Of a DNA stretch of 64,000 nt, positions 46,810 to 58,818 are shown piece by piece. Origin of the DNA: Rugalucina vietnamica. Lineage: Eukaryota > Mollusca > Bivalvia > Lucinida > Lucinidae. Numbering within the stretch: the stretch's first letter is position 1; every line of letters starts with the position of its first letter. The notes beneath the pieces were generated by a model, which saw only the letters and a program-made list of their open reading frames with translations, was not told where the DNA came from and made no database searches. Made by a program: the position numbers and the translations under genes. The stretch covers positions 38,974,721 through 39,038,720 of the forward strand of contig OZ024874.1 of the NCBI GenBank assembly GCA_964017185.1, written 5' to 3'.

Positions 46810-47010
46810 TATAATTCAGTGTTTCCAACCAGGTCTGACACAAACCAGCCTGTGTAGCTACAGAGGCTTGAAATTTGTGATTAAGGGAGAACGGAATTTA
46901 ACTAGATTCAAATAGCGAAAACAAAAGCGCTGATCAGCTGTGCAGTTACTGCGCAGTTGATATGTGCCTTTGTTTTTGCATAGGCAAAATCCGGTTTTCT
47001 CATAACACAG
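46810..47010. repeat. Hairpin repeat (GCGAAAACAAAGGCGC family)
   Basis: AGCGAAAACAAAAGCGCTGA-TCAGCTGTGCAG...TGTGCCTTTGTTTTTGCA forms a foldback. The flanks (TCTGACACAAACC, TGTGTAGCTACAG) match the copies at 18020-18190, 57309-57490 and 62385-62540. Confidence 0.65.
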
Positions 47011-47229
47011 ATCAATTGATATTGAATTTGCTGTGTATTAACAGTTGGAAAAAAATAAATTGCATTAGATCTCATTAGAAAATATCACCTGTATTTTCAG
47101 GCTTTGTGGGTATCATGGAAAAGGGATGTAGGAAATAGAAGTCACCATCCACTCTGCCTTTTACCTTTCCAAGAGTTACAATGCAGACATGCAGGAGGAA
47201 TTTGCTAACAATCAGTGTCAAAGTGCATT

Positions 47230-48573
47230 TTTAGCTCACCTGAGCCGAAGGCTCATAGGTGAGCTTATAGGATGGCCATGATCTGGCGTCCGTCCGCGTC
47301 CGTCCGTCGTTGTCCACAATTTCAAAGATCTTCTTCTTTGAAATGGCTGGGCAAATTCTTACAGCATCTACAGGTAAGGGGAAAGATTAATTGTGTTTTT
47401 TGTTTTGATCGGATAAGAACTCTGGTTGCTATGGCAACTTATGCTTCCCATAGACTTACAATGGAAAAAGTGAAAATTGCCAGTTTTTGCTGTCTTGTTT
47501 GAGATATTTGAATTTAGTTTTTGCAGTCATGTTTATTGAGTAGTCCTTTATGTTTTATGTGACTTTTGTACTAATTCTTTATCTTGATTGGTTGCAGGGG
47601 CCCCATATAGGGCAAAATTTCGTAAAACATTCAAAAATCTTTTTCTCAGAAACTGTCAAGAGAATGAAGCCTGTACTTTGTATACATGTTCCTGACAGTA
47701 GCCTCTACATATTTTGTGATTTTTATTCCAGACGGATAAGAAGTCTGGTTGCTATAGAAACTTTTTAGTTTCCATAGACTTTATAATGGGAAAAGTGGAA
47801 ATTGGCTATTTTTCCGGACCAATTGCAGATATTTGAATTTTGTTTTTGCAGAAATATTTATTGACTAGTCATCTATGTTTCTTGTGACTTTTGTCCTAAT
47901 CCTTTACTTTGATTCGTTGCTGGGGCCCCATAAAGTGCAAAATTTCAAAAAACATTCAAAAATCTTTTTCTCATATGTTCCTGACAGAAGCCTCTACATA
48001 ATTTGTGTTTTTTATTCCAGTCGGCTAAGAACTCTGGTTGCTATGGAGACTTATAATGGGAAAAGTGGAAATTTGCTAATTTTCTAATTCAGTTGCAGAT
48101 ATATTTGAATTTTGTTTTTGCAGAAATGTTTATTGAGTAGATATCTAAGTTTCTTGTGATTTTTTTTCCTAATCCTTTATTTTGATTGGTTGCTGGGGCC
48201 ACATAAAGGGCAAAATTTCGAAAAAAAAAAAAAACATTTAAAAATCTTCTCCTCAGAAACTGTCTACGGCATGAAGCCTGTACTTTGTATACATGTTCCT
48301 GACAGTAGTCTCTACATAATTTGTGCTGATAAGAACTTTATGCCTATGGCTACTTAAAGTTTCCATAGACTTGTAATGAGAAAAGTGGAAATTGGCTATT
48401 TTTCTGGTCTAATCACAGATATTTGAATTTTGTTTTTGCAGAAATGTTTATAGAGTAGTCCTCTACATTTTATGTGACTTTTTTCCTAATCCTTTATTTT
48501 GATTGGTTGCTGGTTGGTACATGTCTCGGGTCTCAGGTGAGCGTTTACAGGACCATTGGTCCTCTGGTTTACA
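47230..48573 (+). mobile_element. Copy D of the CTCACCTGAGCC hairpin family, divergent core
   Basis: It opens with AGCTCACCTGAGCCGAAGGC-TCATAGGTGAGC and a GTCCGTCCG tract and closes with TCTCAGGTGAGCGTTTACAG-GACCATTGGTCC. The core differs from copies C and F: units of about 320 bp with ACTCTGGTTGCTATGGCAAC, CCATAGACTTATAATGGGAA and GATTGGTTGC. The terminal hairpins are shared by several core types. Confidence 0.8.
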
Positions 48574-48576
48574 TTA

Positions 48577-48980
48577 ACATCAGGAAAACATGTCCGTACA
48601 AACTTATACCCCCTTAAACCCCACTTTTATATAGAAAAACTGGGGTTTGCAGGGGTATATCTATTTTTCTTATTTTTGCTGCAAAACAGATTGTGGTTAC
48701 TCGTTAGAACCGCAGGGATAATTTTGGAAGGCGCCCTTAAATTTTCAAAATGGCTCCTTCATTTTGAAATAGTGGGCTGGTTTTATAATGTAAAGAGATA
48801 GGCGATAATGATTATAGCGGAGCATTTTTCGCAAAATGGCCCCTTATATCATCAAGCCAACAATATCCCTGGAACCGCCTCGGCAAGGCAGTTCTAACGT
48901 GTACTCACAATCTAAGTTTTGAGCAAAAATAAGAAAAATATATTTTTTTTTCAGTTGAAAATTTTCAATTTTTTAAAGCT
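48577..48980. repeat. Cruciform repeat family copy with internal insertion
   Basis: CATCAGGAAAACATGTCCGT, CCCCACTTTTATATAG, GTTAGAACCGC and, after about 160 bp of extra sequence, AACCGCCTCGGCAAGGC and ACAATCTAAGTTTTGAGCAA match 61320-61520. The insertion splits the palindrome's arms. Bases 48980-49670 hold a duplicated TCAAAAAATCTCTGTATATT segment but no gene. Confidence 0.6.
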
Positions 48981-49671
48981 CAAAAAATCTCTGTATATTG
49001 CATGGGCAAAAGCTCAAAAAATCTCTGTATATTGCATGGGCATGTTTTCGTAATGATATGGAAACATTTGCATAAGACAATTTCTTTGACAAAGTCGGCA
49101 ATTACAGTGTTTATCGCACCAGCTTATAGCAGGGTGCAATATAGGAGTCCAAATTTCCGTCCGTCTGTTCATCATTTCGTCCGCCGGTCGACATTTGCGT
49201 TGAAGTTTGGTTGATACTGTTATTGTGTAAAGATATTTATTTGGAAATTAGCTATATGGCTTTACTGATGAAATGTATTCTTTACAATTTACGCTACTAT
49301 TTATAAAAGGAAACTTCATAGCATGACCTCTTGAATATATTAAACGAATAGCATCAATCCATTTAATTGAGTATAAATAAAAATAATAACACACATAATG
49401 TTGTTATATGTCTATTACCTCCTATATTTGGCATTTGTTTGTAAATATGTTCCATTCAACAGCTAATGTCATATGGAGACAGGTGCTTGATTAAATTCTT
49501 ATCAATTGAATTAGGTAATGTTAGTTTGTATGCAGAAAGATGCAGTTTTATTGGTTTTAAGGACAATTATTGATTGCGATTTCTACAAGCTTGTGTGGGT
49601 GTCAACCTACTGGATATCAACCTATATTTCACAGATTGTTGATTTTTCAGAATCAGATTTAGAAGTAAGAA

Positions 49672-49885
49672 GCATAGTGTGATAGTGGTAGAATTCAGGA
49701 CTCCTGAGCAACATGTCCTGGGTTCAAAACCTGCATCTGCCATTACGTTTCATTGAGCAAGTCTTCATTAACTTTCCAGTAATGCAGGTTAATTCCGAGG
49801 AAACGTTGGCTCCATTCCGACATGACTGAAAATATGTTGACTGGGACATTAAGCCATAACCAAACCAAACCACAAAGTGGTACTG
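49672..49885 (+). mobile_element. tRNA-derived SINE with CCAAACCAAACC tail
   Basis: The head AGTGTGATAGTGGTAGAATTC...TCCTGGGTTCAAAACC (A- and B-box-like) is followed by GAGCAAGTCTTCATTAAC and by TCCGACATGACTG...GACTGGGACATTAAGCC before the tail. Confidence 0.7.
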
Positions 49886-50038
49886 ACAATATTTCACCAG
49901 CAGATGTGGTTGGCCGTAGTCTGTATTAAACCAAGCCTAGAATATATAGGTGTATTTTTGCACACCAGAGCTGAAGGTTCGCAATGTAGTATACCAATAG
50001 TTGGTCATCCGCCTTAACCCACTCATCAATTGAAGCTT

Positions 50039-51704
50039 TTTTAGCTCACCTGAGCCGAAGGCTCACAAGGTGAGCTTATAGTATAGTAGTCGAGCCGGCA
50101 TCCGTGCGTCCGTCATCCGTCGTCGTCAACATTTTCAAACGACTTCTCCTCTGAAGCTGCCAGGCCGAATCTTTTCATATTTCACATATAGCATCTACAG
50201 GTGGGGGGAACGAATATTTGTGTTTTTTAGCTCACCTGAGCCGAAGGCTCACAGGTGAGCTTATAGTATACCCATACTCCGTCCGTCCGTCGTCCGTCCG
50301 TCGTCCGTCGTTCACATTTTCAAAGATCTTCTCCTCTGAAACCGCTTGGCCAATCAAAGCCAAACTTCATGTGGAGCATCCTTAGGAAGGGGGAACGAAA
50401 GTTTATATGAATGGTCCAGGTCACATGACCAAGATGGCCGCCATGGCTATAAATAGCAAAAACCTTGTAAAATCTTCTTCTCCAGAACCAGTGGGCTGAT
50501 TTCCACGAAACTTGGTATGTAGCATCGGGGACGTGGGCCCATCATAGTTTATATAAATCATGACCTTGGGATGACCTTGACCTATTTCACGGCAAGGTCA
50601 TCTTAGGTCGCCAATGCATTTGAATGGGAAAAAATGGTAAATTGCTTTGTAATGGGTAAAACTTACTGGGAATAGGCAAATGGACAGAAGATTAATGTTA
50701 ATGGAAAATTTTAGCCCCTGGGGGGTTGTCTGCCCCTGCCAAGGGGCTATATACATGTATATTTCCATAATAATGAAACATCTTCTTCCCTGAAACCGCA
50801 TAGCCAATCAAAGCCAAACTTCATATGGAGCATCCTTGGGAAGGGGGAAAGAAAGTTTATATAAACGGTCAAGGTCACATGACCAAGATGGCCACCATGG
50901 CTATAAATAGAAAAAAAACCTTTAAAAATCTTCTTCTCCAGAACCAGAAGGCCAATGATTTTGAAACTTGGTGTGAAGCATCTGTGACTGGAGCTCTACA
51001 AAGTTTATATAAATCATGACCCTGGGATGACCTTGACCTATTTTACGGCAAGGTCAACATAGGTCGCTCATGCATTTGAATGAGGAAAAGTGTTAAAATG
51101 TCATTTGTAGGGAAAAACTTGCAGGAAATGGGCAAATGGACTTAAGATTGATGATTCTGAAAAAATTTGGACCCCTGGGGTATGTCAGCCCCCACCCCGG
51201 GGCAATATACATGTATATTACAGTGATATTCAAAGATCTTCTTCTCTGAAACTGCTTGGCCAATCAAAGCCAAACTTTATGAGGAGCATTGTTAGGAAGT
51301 GGGAATGAAAGTATATATAAATGGTCATAAATAGCAAAAATCTTTTCCTCCAGAACCAGAAGGCCTATGAATTGAAACTTGGCATGAAGCATCAGACAAT
51401 GGAGCTCTACAAAGTTAATATAAATCGTGACCCTTTGATGACCTTGACCTATTTTACGGCAAGGTCAACTTAGGTCGCCCATGCATTTGAATGGGGAAAA
51501 TTGTTAAAATTTGAAGGGCAAAACTTGCAGTAAATTGGCAAATGGACTGCAGTGTTATGTTTTCAAAAAGAAATTGACTCCAGAGGTTGCTCTGACCCTG
51601 CCCTGGGGATATATACATGTATATTACCATTCTAGTCAAACAAGTTTTTTGGTATATATCTCGGGTCTCAGGTGAGCGTTTACAGGACCATTGGTCCTCT
51701 GGTT
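50039..51704 (+). mobile_element. Copies E (truncated) and F (complete) of the CTCACCTGAGCC hairpin family
   Basis: Copy E (50041-50225) has the hairpin, a GTCCGTCATCCGTCG tract and less than one unit. Copy F (50226-51704) repeats the hairpin and a GTCCGTCCGTCGTCCGTC tract, then has three units of about 430 bp (GCCAATCAAAGCCAAACTTC, GGTCACATGACCAAGATGGC, TGACCTTGACCTATTTTACG, ATATACATGTATATTAC), and closes with CTCAGGTGAGCGTTTACAGG-ACCATTGGTCCTCTGG. The short frames are repeat-derived. Confidence 0.85.
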
Positions 51705-52243
51705 ATTTCGATCGGATAAGAACTCTGGTTGCTATGGCAACTTAAGCTTCCCATAGACTTATAATGGGAAAAAGTGAAAATTGCCTAATTTTGCCGTCTT
51801 GTTTGAGATATTTGAATTTTGTTTTTGCAGAAATGTTTATTGAATAGTCCTCTACGTTTCATGTGACTTTTGTTCTAATCCTTTATTTTGATTGGTTGCA
51901 GGGGCCCCATATAGGGCAAAATTTTGAAAAACATTAAAAAAAACTGTCAAGGGGATTAAGCCTGTACTTTGTATACATGTTCATGACAGTGGCCTCTACA
52001 TAATTTGTGTTTTTTATTCCAGGTGGATAAGAACTCTGGTTGCTATAGCAACGGAAAGTTTCCATAGACTTATAATGGGAAAATGGAAAAGTGGAAATCG
52101 GCTATTTTTCCGCTAAAATTGCAGACATTTGAATTTTGTTTTTGCAGAAATGTTTATTGAGTAGTGTTTGACATTTCTTGCGAGGTTTGTCCTAATCCTT
52201 TATTTTGATTGGTTGCTGGGGCCCCATAAAGGGCAAAATTTTG

Positions 52244-52275
<32 letters not shown>

Positions 52276-53075
52276 ATTCAAAATTCTTCTCCTCAGAAAC
52301 TGTCAAGTGAATGAATTCTGTACTTTGTATACATGTTCCTGACAGTAGCCTCTACATAATTTGTGTTTTTATTCCAGTCGGATACGAACTCTGGTTGCTA
52401 TGGTAACTTTAAGTTTCCAAAGACTTTTAATGGGAAAAGTGGAAATTAGCTCTTTTTTTTTGAAAACTATTGCAGCCTGAGATCTGAAAAGTGGTAGATG
52501 CAAACAACTAATGGATTAGATGAAGGTATATGATTAATTTATGTCAAGGTCATCTCTTGACCTTGGCCGGTCTGTCGTCCATACACACTTTTCAAAGATT
52601 TTTTTCTCTGAAACCACTTGGCCAATCAAAGCCAAATCTTATATGAAGCATCTATAGGAAGTGGGAACCAATGTGTATATAAATAATCCAGGTCACATGA
52701 CCAAGATGGCCGCCATGCCCATATATGGTAAAAACCCTTAAAATATCTTCTCCAGAACCGGTGAACCGATTTCAACGAAACTTTGCATGAAGTATGGATG
52801 ACTCAAGTACTACAATGCATAGATAAAACATGACCCTGTGGTGACCTTGACCTATTTAATGACAAGGTCAAAATAGGTCGTCAATGCATATAAATGGGGA
52901 AAACTTTTAAAATGTCATTTTAAGTGAAAGTCTTGCAGGAAATGGGCAGTAGGACTGAAATTTAATGATTCTGAAAAAAATGGACACCAGGAGCTCATCT
53001 ACTTTTAAAATGGTATTGGTATATGAAGCAGATCTCAGGTGAGCGTTTACAGGACCATTGGTCCTCTTGTTTTTA
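51705..53075 (+). mobile_element. Further hairpin-family sequence (core type D, then type F end)
   Basis: Bases 51705-52470 repeat the type D core (CTCTGGTTGCTATGGCAACT, GCAGAAATGTTTATTGA), interrupted by poly(A) at 52237-52273. Bases 52540-53072 are a last type F unit with the terminal GAGCGTTTACAGGACCATTG-GTCC. This composite suggests nested insertion or recombination between family members. Confidence 0.7.
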
Positions 53076-53082
53076 AATGTGT

Positions 53083-53455
53083 CATTGTGTCTTTGAGCAA
53101 GACGCATTAACTCGACGCGGTGACTCCGTCTCAACATGACTGAAATATTATTGCCTCCCGGGGCGTTAAACCTCAATTCAAACAACAAAAATCAAATCAG
53201 CTATCAAAGAAACATTTTTGTCAGACATCGAGGGTATAACCTCACTGGCCCAGTGGTAGAATTCATGACCTCGGACCTGGGTTCATCCTCAGCCATGTAG
53301 TGTTACTCTGAGCAAGACGCTTTCATCCCCCCTCCCCCCCCCCCCCACACACACAAACGCGCTAGTTACGTGTTACTCAGAAAGCGATGGTTTTTGCCGA
53401 CATGAATTCAAAATTATCAGTGGGACGTTAAGCTTTATTAACTAAAACAAAAGAG
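53083..53455 (+). mobile_element. Two tRNA-derived SINE copies
   Basis: Bases 53083-53205 are a 3' part (TTTGAGCAAGACGCATTAAC, CAACATGACTGAAATATTAT, GGGGCGTTAAACCTCAATTC). Bases 53230-53455 have a head (GGCCCAGTGGTAGAATTC...GACCTGGGTTC), GAGCAAGACGCTTTCAT, a C run with ACAC, and CAGTGGGACGTTAAGC. Confidence 0.6.
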
Positions 53456-54048
53456 CACCAGTTTTGTTCGACTAACGAAAACGATCTACTAACTCTTAGA
53501 ATCATACAATACAAGCCAAGTCATCGCTGCAGCTACTTTGCATATGAGTGTTTGTGTAGACGATCTGCATCGAGTTTCTAGTCTAGTTGGCATAAACTTG
53601 TTAGATAAACCTTTTTGTGTTTGTCAAATTGAAATTCAAGGCTACTCGAACAGATAGATGAAAGTGAAACTCGGTAACCAAAGCACAGTCCATGATTTCC
53701 AGCACTTAACTGCAGTTACGTGTACAGACGCCTACATGTATATCGACTTAGAACATTATATGTTCACGATTCTCGCCAATTTCCCCAGAACGTACGTTAT
53801 ACGTAATATACAATCATGTACCCAGTTTTTGAAAACTTTAACAATTTGAAATGGTAAACTATGTGCAATATTTGTCTTGTAAAGAAGTGGCGAAGCTACA
53901 AAAACCAAAATCGTAATGCAATTGCGCCAAATGAGATTTTTTTGTTTGAAAATATCGCAAGTGATCCGGAACTGGGAAACTTGATGTTCTGCTTCAAAGA
54001 CGTCGTGAGGTACACATCATATTCACAATGAATCAAACTGAATTATAT

Positions 54049-54280
54049 TTATTTACTTTTTTATTCAGTTTTACGTCCCTTTCAAGATTATTTCAGCTCA
54101 TATGAGACGGGCCAATCGGTAGGTGGGGCGAAAATGGAAGAACCCCGAGAAAAACCACCTGTCACACCCGCAAGCAGAACTTGGCTTGTCTCACATGTGG
54201 CCAGAGCGGGGCTCGAACCCACACCAGACACAGCGGTGAGATGATCGAGGGATTAAGACCGCTCGGCCACGGGGGTCGCC
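54049..54280 (-). mobile_element. Complete tRNA-derived SINE with 9-bp target duplication
   Basis: On the minus strand: CCCCGTGGCCGAGCGGTCTT (A box), GTGTGGGTTCGAGCCCCGC (B box), CACATGTGAGACAAGCC, a body with TTTTTCTCGGGGTTCTTCC, and a tail GGACGTAAAACTGAATAAAA. GAATTATAT flanks both sides (54040-54048 and 54281-54289). It belongs to the same family as 25149-25290. The 111- and 116-codon frames crossing it are not genes. Bases 53456-54038 hold nothing recognised. Confidence 0.85.
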
Positions 54281-54657
54281 GAATTATATGTAGAAGAATG
54301 ATTATGCACCAGTCATTTGTATCCACGGCCCCTCCACGGCCCTGGAATAGCGGGGCGTTTAACGTTTCAGTTTTTAAAGCTCTGCTAAAAGCCCGGTACT
54401 GCTGGGTCAGATTTGTGGTAAATTCCGGGGAATTAAACGACTTTGTAATGGTACATGGGTACAAGCAGTCTACCGAGAAACACGTATGTATGAACATGGT
54501 TAAGGGCGGTTACATGATCGTACATGGGTAAAAGCAGACTACCGAGAACACACGTAATATTGTAATTTATAATTATTATCGAGCAAGGATTGTTTTCATT
54601 CACGAAGTTTGCTAAATGGGAGGTAAAATCTGATAGGAAATGTAAACTTAACAAAAT

Positions 54658-55900
54658 AAACCAGAGGACCAATGGTCCTGTAAACGCTCACCTGAGATCA
54701 GCTGCATATACCAATAAACATGTTTGAATATTATGGTATTTAACTCCAGTGCAGGGGCAGATAAGCCCTTGGGCCATTTTCTTTTTTCAGAATCTTCAAT
54801 ATTCTGTCCATTTGCCAATTTCCTGTTGGCTTTTTCCTTCAAATGACATTTTAACAGTTTTCCCAATTCAGATGCACAGGCAACCCATGTTGACCTTGCC
54901 ATAAACTTGGTCAAGGTCATCACAGGGTCATGATTTATATATACATTGGAGTACTTTAGCCATCGATGCCTCACGCCAAGTTTCCTTGAAATCAGTCTAT
55001 TGGTTTCAGAGATTTTTGATGGGTTTTTACCATATATGGGCATGGCGGCCATCTTGGTCATGTGACCTAGATTATTTATATATACATTGATTCCCCCATT
55101 CTATAGATGCTTCACTTAAAATTTGGCTTTGTTTGGCCAAGCGGTTTCAGAGGAGAAGACGTTTGAATATTATGGAAATATACATGTATATTGCCCCGGG
55201 GTGGGGGCACATGAGCCCCTGGGGTCCAATTTTTTTCAGAATCATTAATATCCAGTCCTACTGCCCATTTCCTGCAAGACTTTCACTTTAAATGACATTT
55301 TAAAAGTTTTCCCCATTCAAATGCATTGGTGACCTATGTTGACCTTCCCGTAAAATAGGTCAAGGTCATCACAGGGTCATGATTTATATACACATTGTAG
55401 TGCTTGAGCCATCGATGCTTCGTGCCAAGTTTCGTTGAAATCGGTCGACCTGGATTTTTTATATACATATTTGTTACCCCTTCCTATTGATGCTTCACAT
55501 AAAATTTCGCTTTGATTGGCCAAGCGGTTTCAGAGGAGAAGATGTTTGAATATTATGGAGATATACATGTATATTGCCCCGGGGTGGGGGCGGATGAGCC
55601 CCTGGTGCCCAATTTTTTTCAGAATCATTAATATTCAGTCCTACTGCTCATTTTCTGCAAGATTTTTCCTTTAAATGACAATTTAACAATTTTCCCCATT
55701 CAAATGCATTCGCGACCTATGTTGACCTTGCCGTAAAATAGGTCAAGGTCATCATAGGGTCATGATTTATATACATATTGTAGTGCTTGAGCCATTAATG
55801 CTTCATGCCAAGTTTGGTTGAAATCGGTCCAGTGGTTCCGGAGAAGAAGATTTTTGAAGGGTTTTTACCATATATGGGCATGGCGGCTCAGGTGAGCTAA
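54658..55900 (-). mobile_element. Copy H of the CTCACCTGAGCC hairpin family
   Basis: It begins AACCAGAGGACCAATGGTCC-TGTAAACGCTCACCTGAGAT and ends abruptly at GGCATGGCGGCTCAGGTGAG, a deletion fusing the third unit to the second half of the hairpin. The first 780 bp are nearly identical to copy C. Confidence 0.85.
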
Positions 55901-56137
55901 TTAATTATAACCAGAAATATCGTAACAGTTTATAGCAAACCAATTTATCACACGAAAGACAAATCGATACTGTGGCGTGCACCAGCTATGTTATTTTTAT
56001 CGAGTTGCTTCCCTTGCACTATGCGCGTTCACAATACTCAACGAACTTGGATTGCAACACGCATCTCAATGTATATGAAAGGCCCTGATCATTATTTCTG
56101 ATGGGTCCGTGAATCATGGTCTTATGTTACATATTAA

Positions 56138-57082
56138 GGATGTTCGCTGCTAACATTTGACATTTCGGAACTTCCGGTTTTTCTTTTCTTGAATATCTCA
56201 TAAACGGTTGCAGATATTTTCCAAATATTTTATATTTGGACACATATTGATGATATGCATTGAATGAGCCATGAAAATTGTCAATCTAAGAAACTGCATT
56301 TTTTCACCCCATTTTCTGCAACTTTTCAGAAAATTTTAGTTGTCAGTAAAAATTAGGGGGTAGGGTAGATTAAACTTGAATATTACACATCTTCAAATTA
56401 ATTGCACTAGTGCGATGTTTACTTTAGCAGCAGTATATGTGCACATGGTCTTCTAAATCATTATTTGCGTATCTGGTGTGTTGGTTTTAAAATTTTAGGT
56501 GGTTTTATGAAATGGACTTTTTGAAACAAAACAGCCGAAGAAAGGCTGAAAATGGCGATTTTCAAGTTGTTGGATCTCTCTTATATGCTCACTACCCTAT
56601 ATATTTCTTTCTTTTATTCAAACAATATAATTAAGTTCTATGTTGTGTGAAAATACAAGAAAAAGTTTGAATCAACAAATATGGGTTTGGCACATTTCAA
56701 AATATTGATTTTTTCCGACTTTTCAAGTATGGGGGTAGGGTTGGAAAAGGAATCGTAAAATTTTGTCATACACTCCAAGTTGCAAATTGTCCTATGCTTT
56801 TGGTCCAAAATAGTCTACGTTTACGTAAATATTATGACTTTTGAAAGCAGTCTATGTGTAGTTTTGTTCAAGACAGGTATGTTTCAAAGAATTAAAAATT
56901 AAATCAATTTTACCAAATTTTAAACATGGAGCTCAGAGGTCTCATTCAGAGGCCTGTAGCTTGAAAAAATGCACACTACCCTATATTTATTTTGTTTTCA
57001 AATGTCTTGTGTTGTATTTTGGAATCAAAAAAGAGTGATTAGAAAAAAAGTTTGAATACTTTTTCATTGGCAGCGAACATCC
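56138..57082. mobile_element. 945-bp element with TTAA target duplication
   Basis: GGATGTTCGCTGCTAA at the left and its inverse TTGGCAGCGAACATCC at the right are each flanked by TTAA (56134-56137 and 57083-57086). TTAA targets occur in the piggyBac and Kolobok superfamilies. The ends lack the piggyBac CCC-type start, which makes a Kolobok-type MITE more likely. The core has CACCCCATTTTCTGCAACTT-type sequence also seen near 44235 and no transposase. Confidence 0.75.
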
Positions 57083-57308
57083 TTAAGTGGTGCCTCAGGA
57101 GCGCGATGACCTAGTGATAAGAGCGTCGAACGCATTAACTCCACATTTAATGGTTAAAAGCTAGGAACAATGTCGACACAAAAAAACATGATTTTTCATT
57201 TTTTCTATAGTCCAAGACAGTCGTACACCACTGGACTTAGTTATGTTGTTGTTTGACAGCAATATCACAAGTGCATATACGGAGGAGGTGATTCTATTGA
57301 GCCGCACC

Positions 57309-57490
57309 ATTAGAAAACCGGGTTTTCGCCTATGCGAAAACAAAGGCGCAGATCAGCTGTGCAGTAACTGCAAAGCTGATCAGCGCCTTTGTTTTCGCTA
57401 CTCGGATAGTACAACCCCTCTTCTGCTTAAATCCAAAATTTCAAGCGTCTAGTTTTTTCTGTGACTGTACAGACCGGTTTGTGTCGAACA
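57309..57490. repeat. Hairpin repeat, best-preserved copy
   Basis: GCGAAAACAAAGGCGCAGAT-CAGCT (57333-57357) pairs with the inverse in 57376-57400 with one mismatch, around GTGCAGTAACTGCAA. The flank CTGTGACTGTACAGACCGGT is shared with the copy at 62385-62540. Bases 57490-58060 have no recognised gene. Confidence 0.8.
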
Positions 57491-58060
57491 TGGTCGGAAA
57501 CCCCGAAAATCGGTTTTCTCGCGTCGCAGCTCATTTGATCCCGCCCCCGTCCGTATAATTCAAATTTTTAAGCATATGGGCGGAGTGTTTCGATGTTTCT
57601 TCCGAAATTGATATTTAATACATATATATACATTTTCTTTTACCGTTTACCTGGTAGCGTGAAAGCCGGAGTTGAGGGGTCGGGTGTTACACCCTTACTG
57701 GCACCGCCGGGCTATATTCATGAGTAAGAAAACTAAGGGTCGCTCCGCCAAGACACGACTGAACATCTGGACTGAAAAATGGTTGATTGGAACGTTTTTC
57801 CACAGAACAATTTATTTATTTAGATTTATTTATTTATTGTTGGCCATTCTTCGGATTTGGAGATAGACCTACAGAGCGCAAAGAAACGGTACAGGATTTT
57901 AATTCGACTTTAAAAACGGGGGAAAAATCTACATGTAGTATGACGGGCGGTTCAAAATTATAACAATGCCCCTTGACGGTGTGAGGGTTGCGTTGTTGTC
58001 GGGTACTAAAATCGCCATGCCACGTAGCCTCTCACGTAGCCTACGGGTTGGGCCGTCATT

Positions 58061-58755
58061 GGAAAAGGTCCTGAGGACCTTTTCCACAGTGTTTACTTTG
58101 AATATGAAGAAAAGTGTACCCATGGCCGACTGCTCTATGCTTATTACGCGTTATGTCAAACAAAGCGTTTAATAAAAACTAGTGAACCAGTCTATGCCGA
58201 CTGGACAATTCACCGAAAACAATTTGTTGACACTCTCCGTCAAACTACGGTATAACTGTTGACATGTTGACTGTTGACGACTTCTTATCATACAACATAT
58301 AAGCTTGGACTATAGCGTGGGGTACGTGGAATATATACAAGTACGTTATAAAGCTGGTTTTTAGTTCATCACATCAAATCCTTGGGTCTGTGTCCGAGAG
58401 TGGGACTGCATGTTAAAATTCAAAACTCTGTAACAGATTCACCGTGCTGCAAATTATTATAGTTTTCTACAAATCGACAGATTGACTAAAATCATGTTCC
58501 TTTTAGAATTGACTTTGATTCCGTAACACCAGAAATCTTGACCAATGCCTTTCGGGACACTAAGGTTTCAAAGATACACATACTGGTCTGTCTTTCATAA
58601 AATGAAACGAAATTCGCGTATATGAAACGAAACTGAAACGTACGAAAATCGAAATAAATGACGAATTAGGGAAACATCAGCACCGAAAATCTTCACTGGT
58701 AGCTCTGTTTGCTGCTGACCTTTTCATTGGTTTCTTTTTAAAGAAGCCAACTTGT
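58061..58755. repeat. Second copy of the 0.7-kb repeat of 4120-4817
   Basis: It starts GGAAAAGGTCCTGAGGACCT-TTTCC (a near-perfect palindrome) and ends TGACCTTTTCATTGGTTTC, in the same orientation as the first copy. Confidence 0.65.
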
Positions 58756-58818
58756 TTCATATTAGTTTTAGATCTATAGACATCAATTTCTCTCAGAGAC
58801 ACAAAGCACAGAAGTTGC

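Noticed and set aside
54162..54531. Overlapping 111- and 116-codon frames on opposite strands
   Set aside because: They cross the SINE at 54049-54280 and a MITE end; both are repeat-derived.
25889..55061. Two similar proteins of 134 and 137 codons (25889-26293 and 54648-55061)
   Set aside because: Their similarity reflects two nearly identical copies of the CTCACCTGAGCC repeat family; no domain is present and the frame is not kept in other copies.
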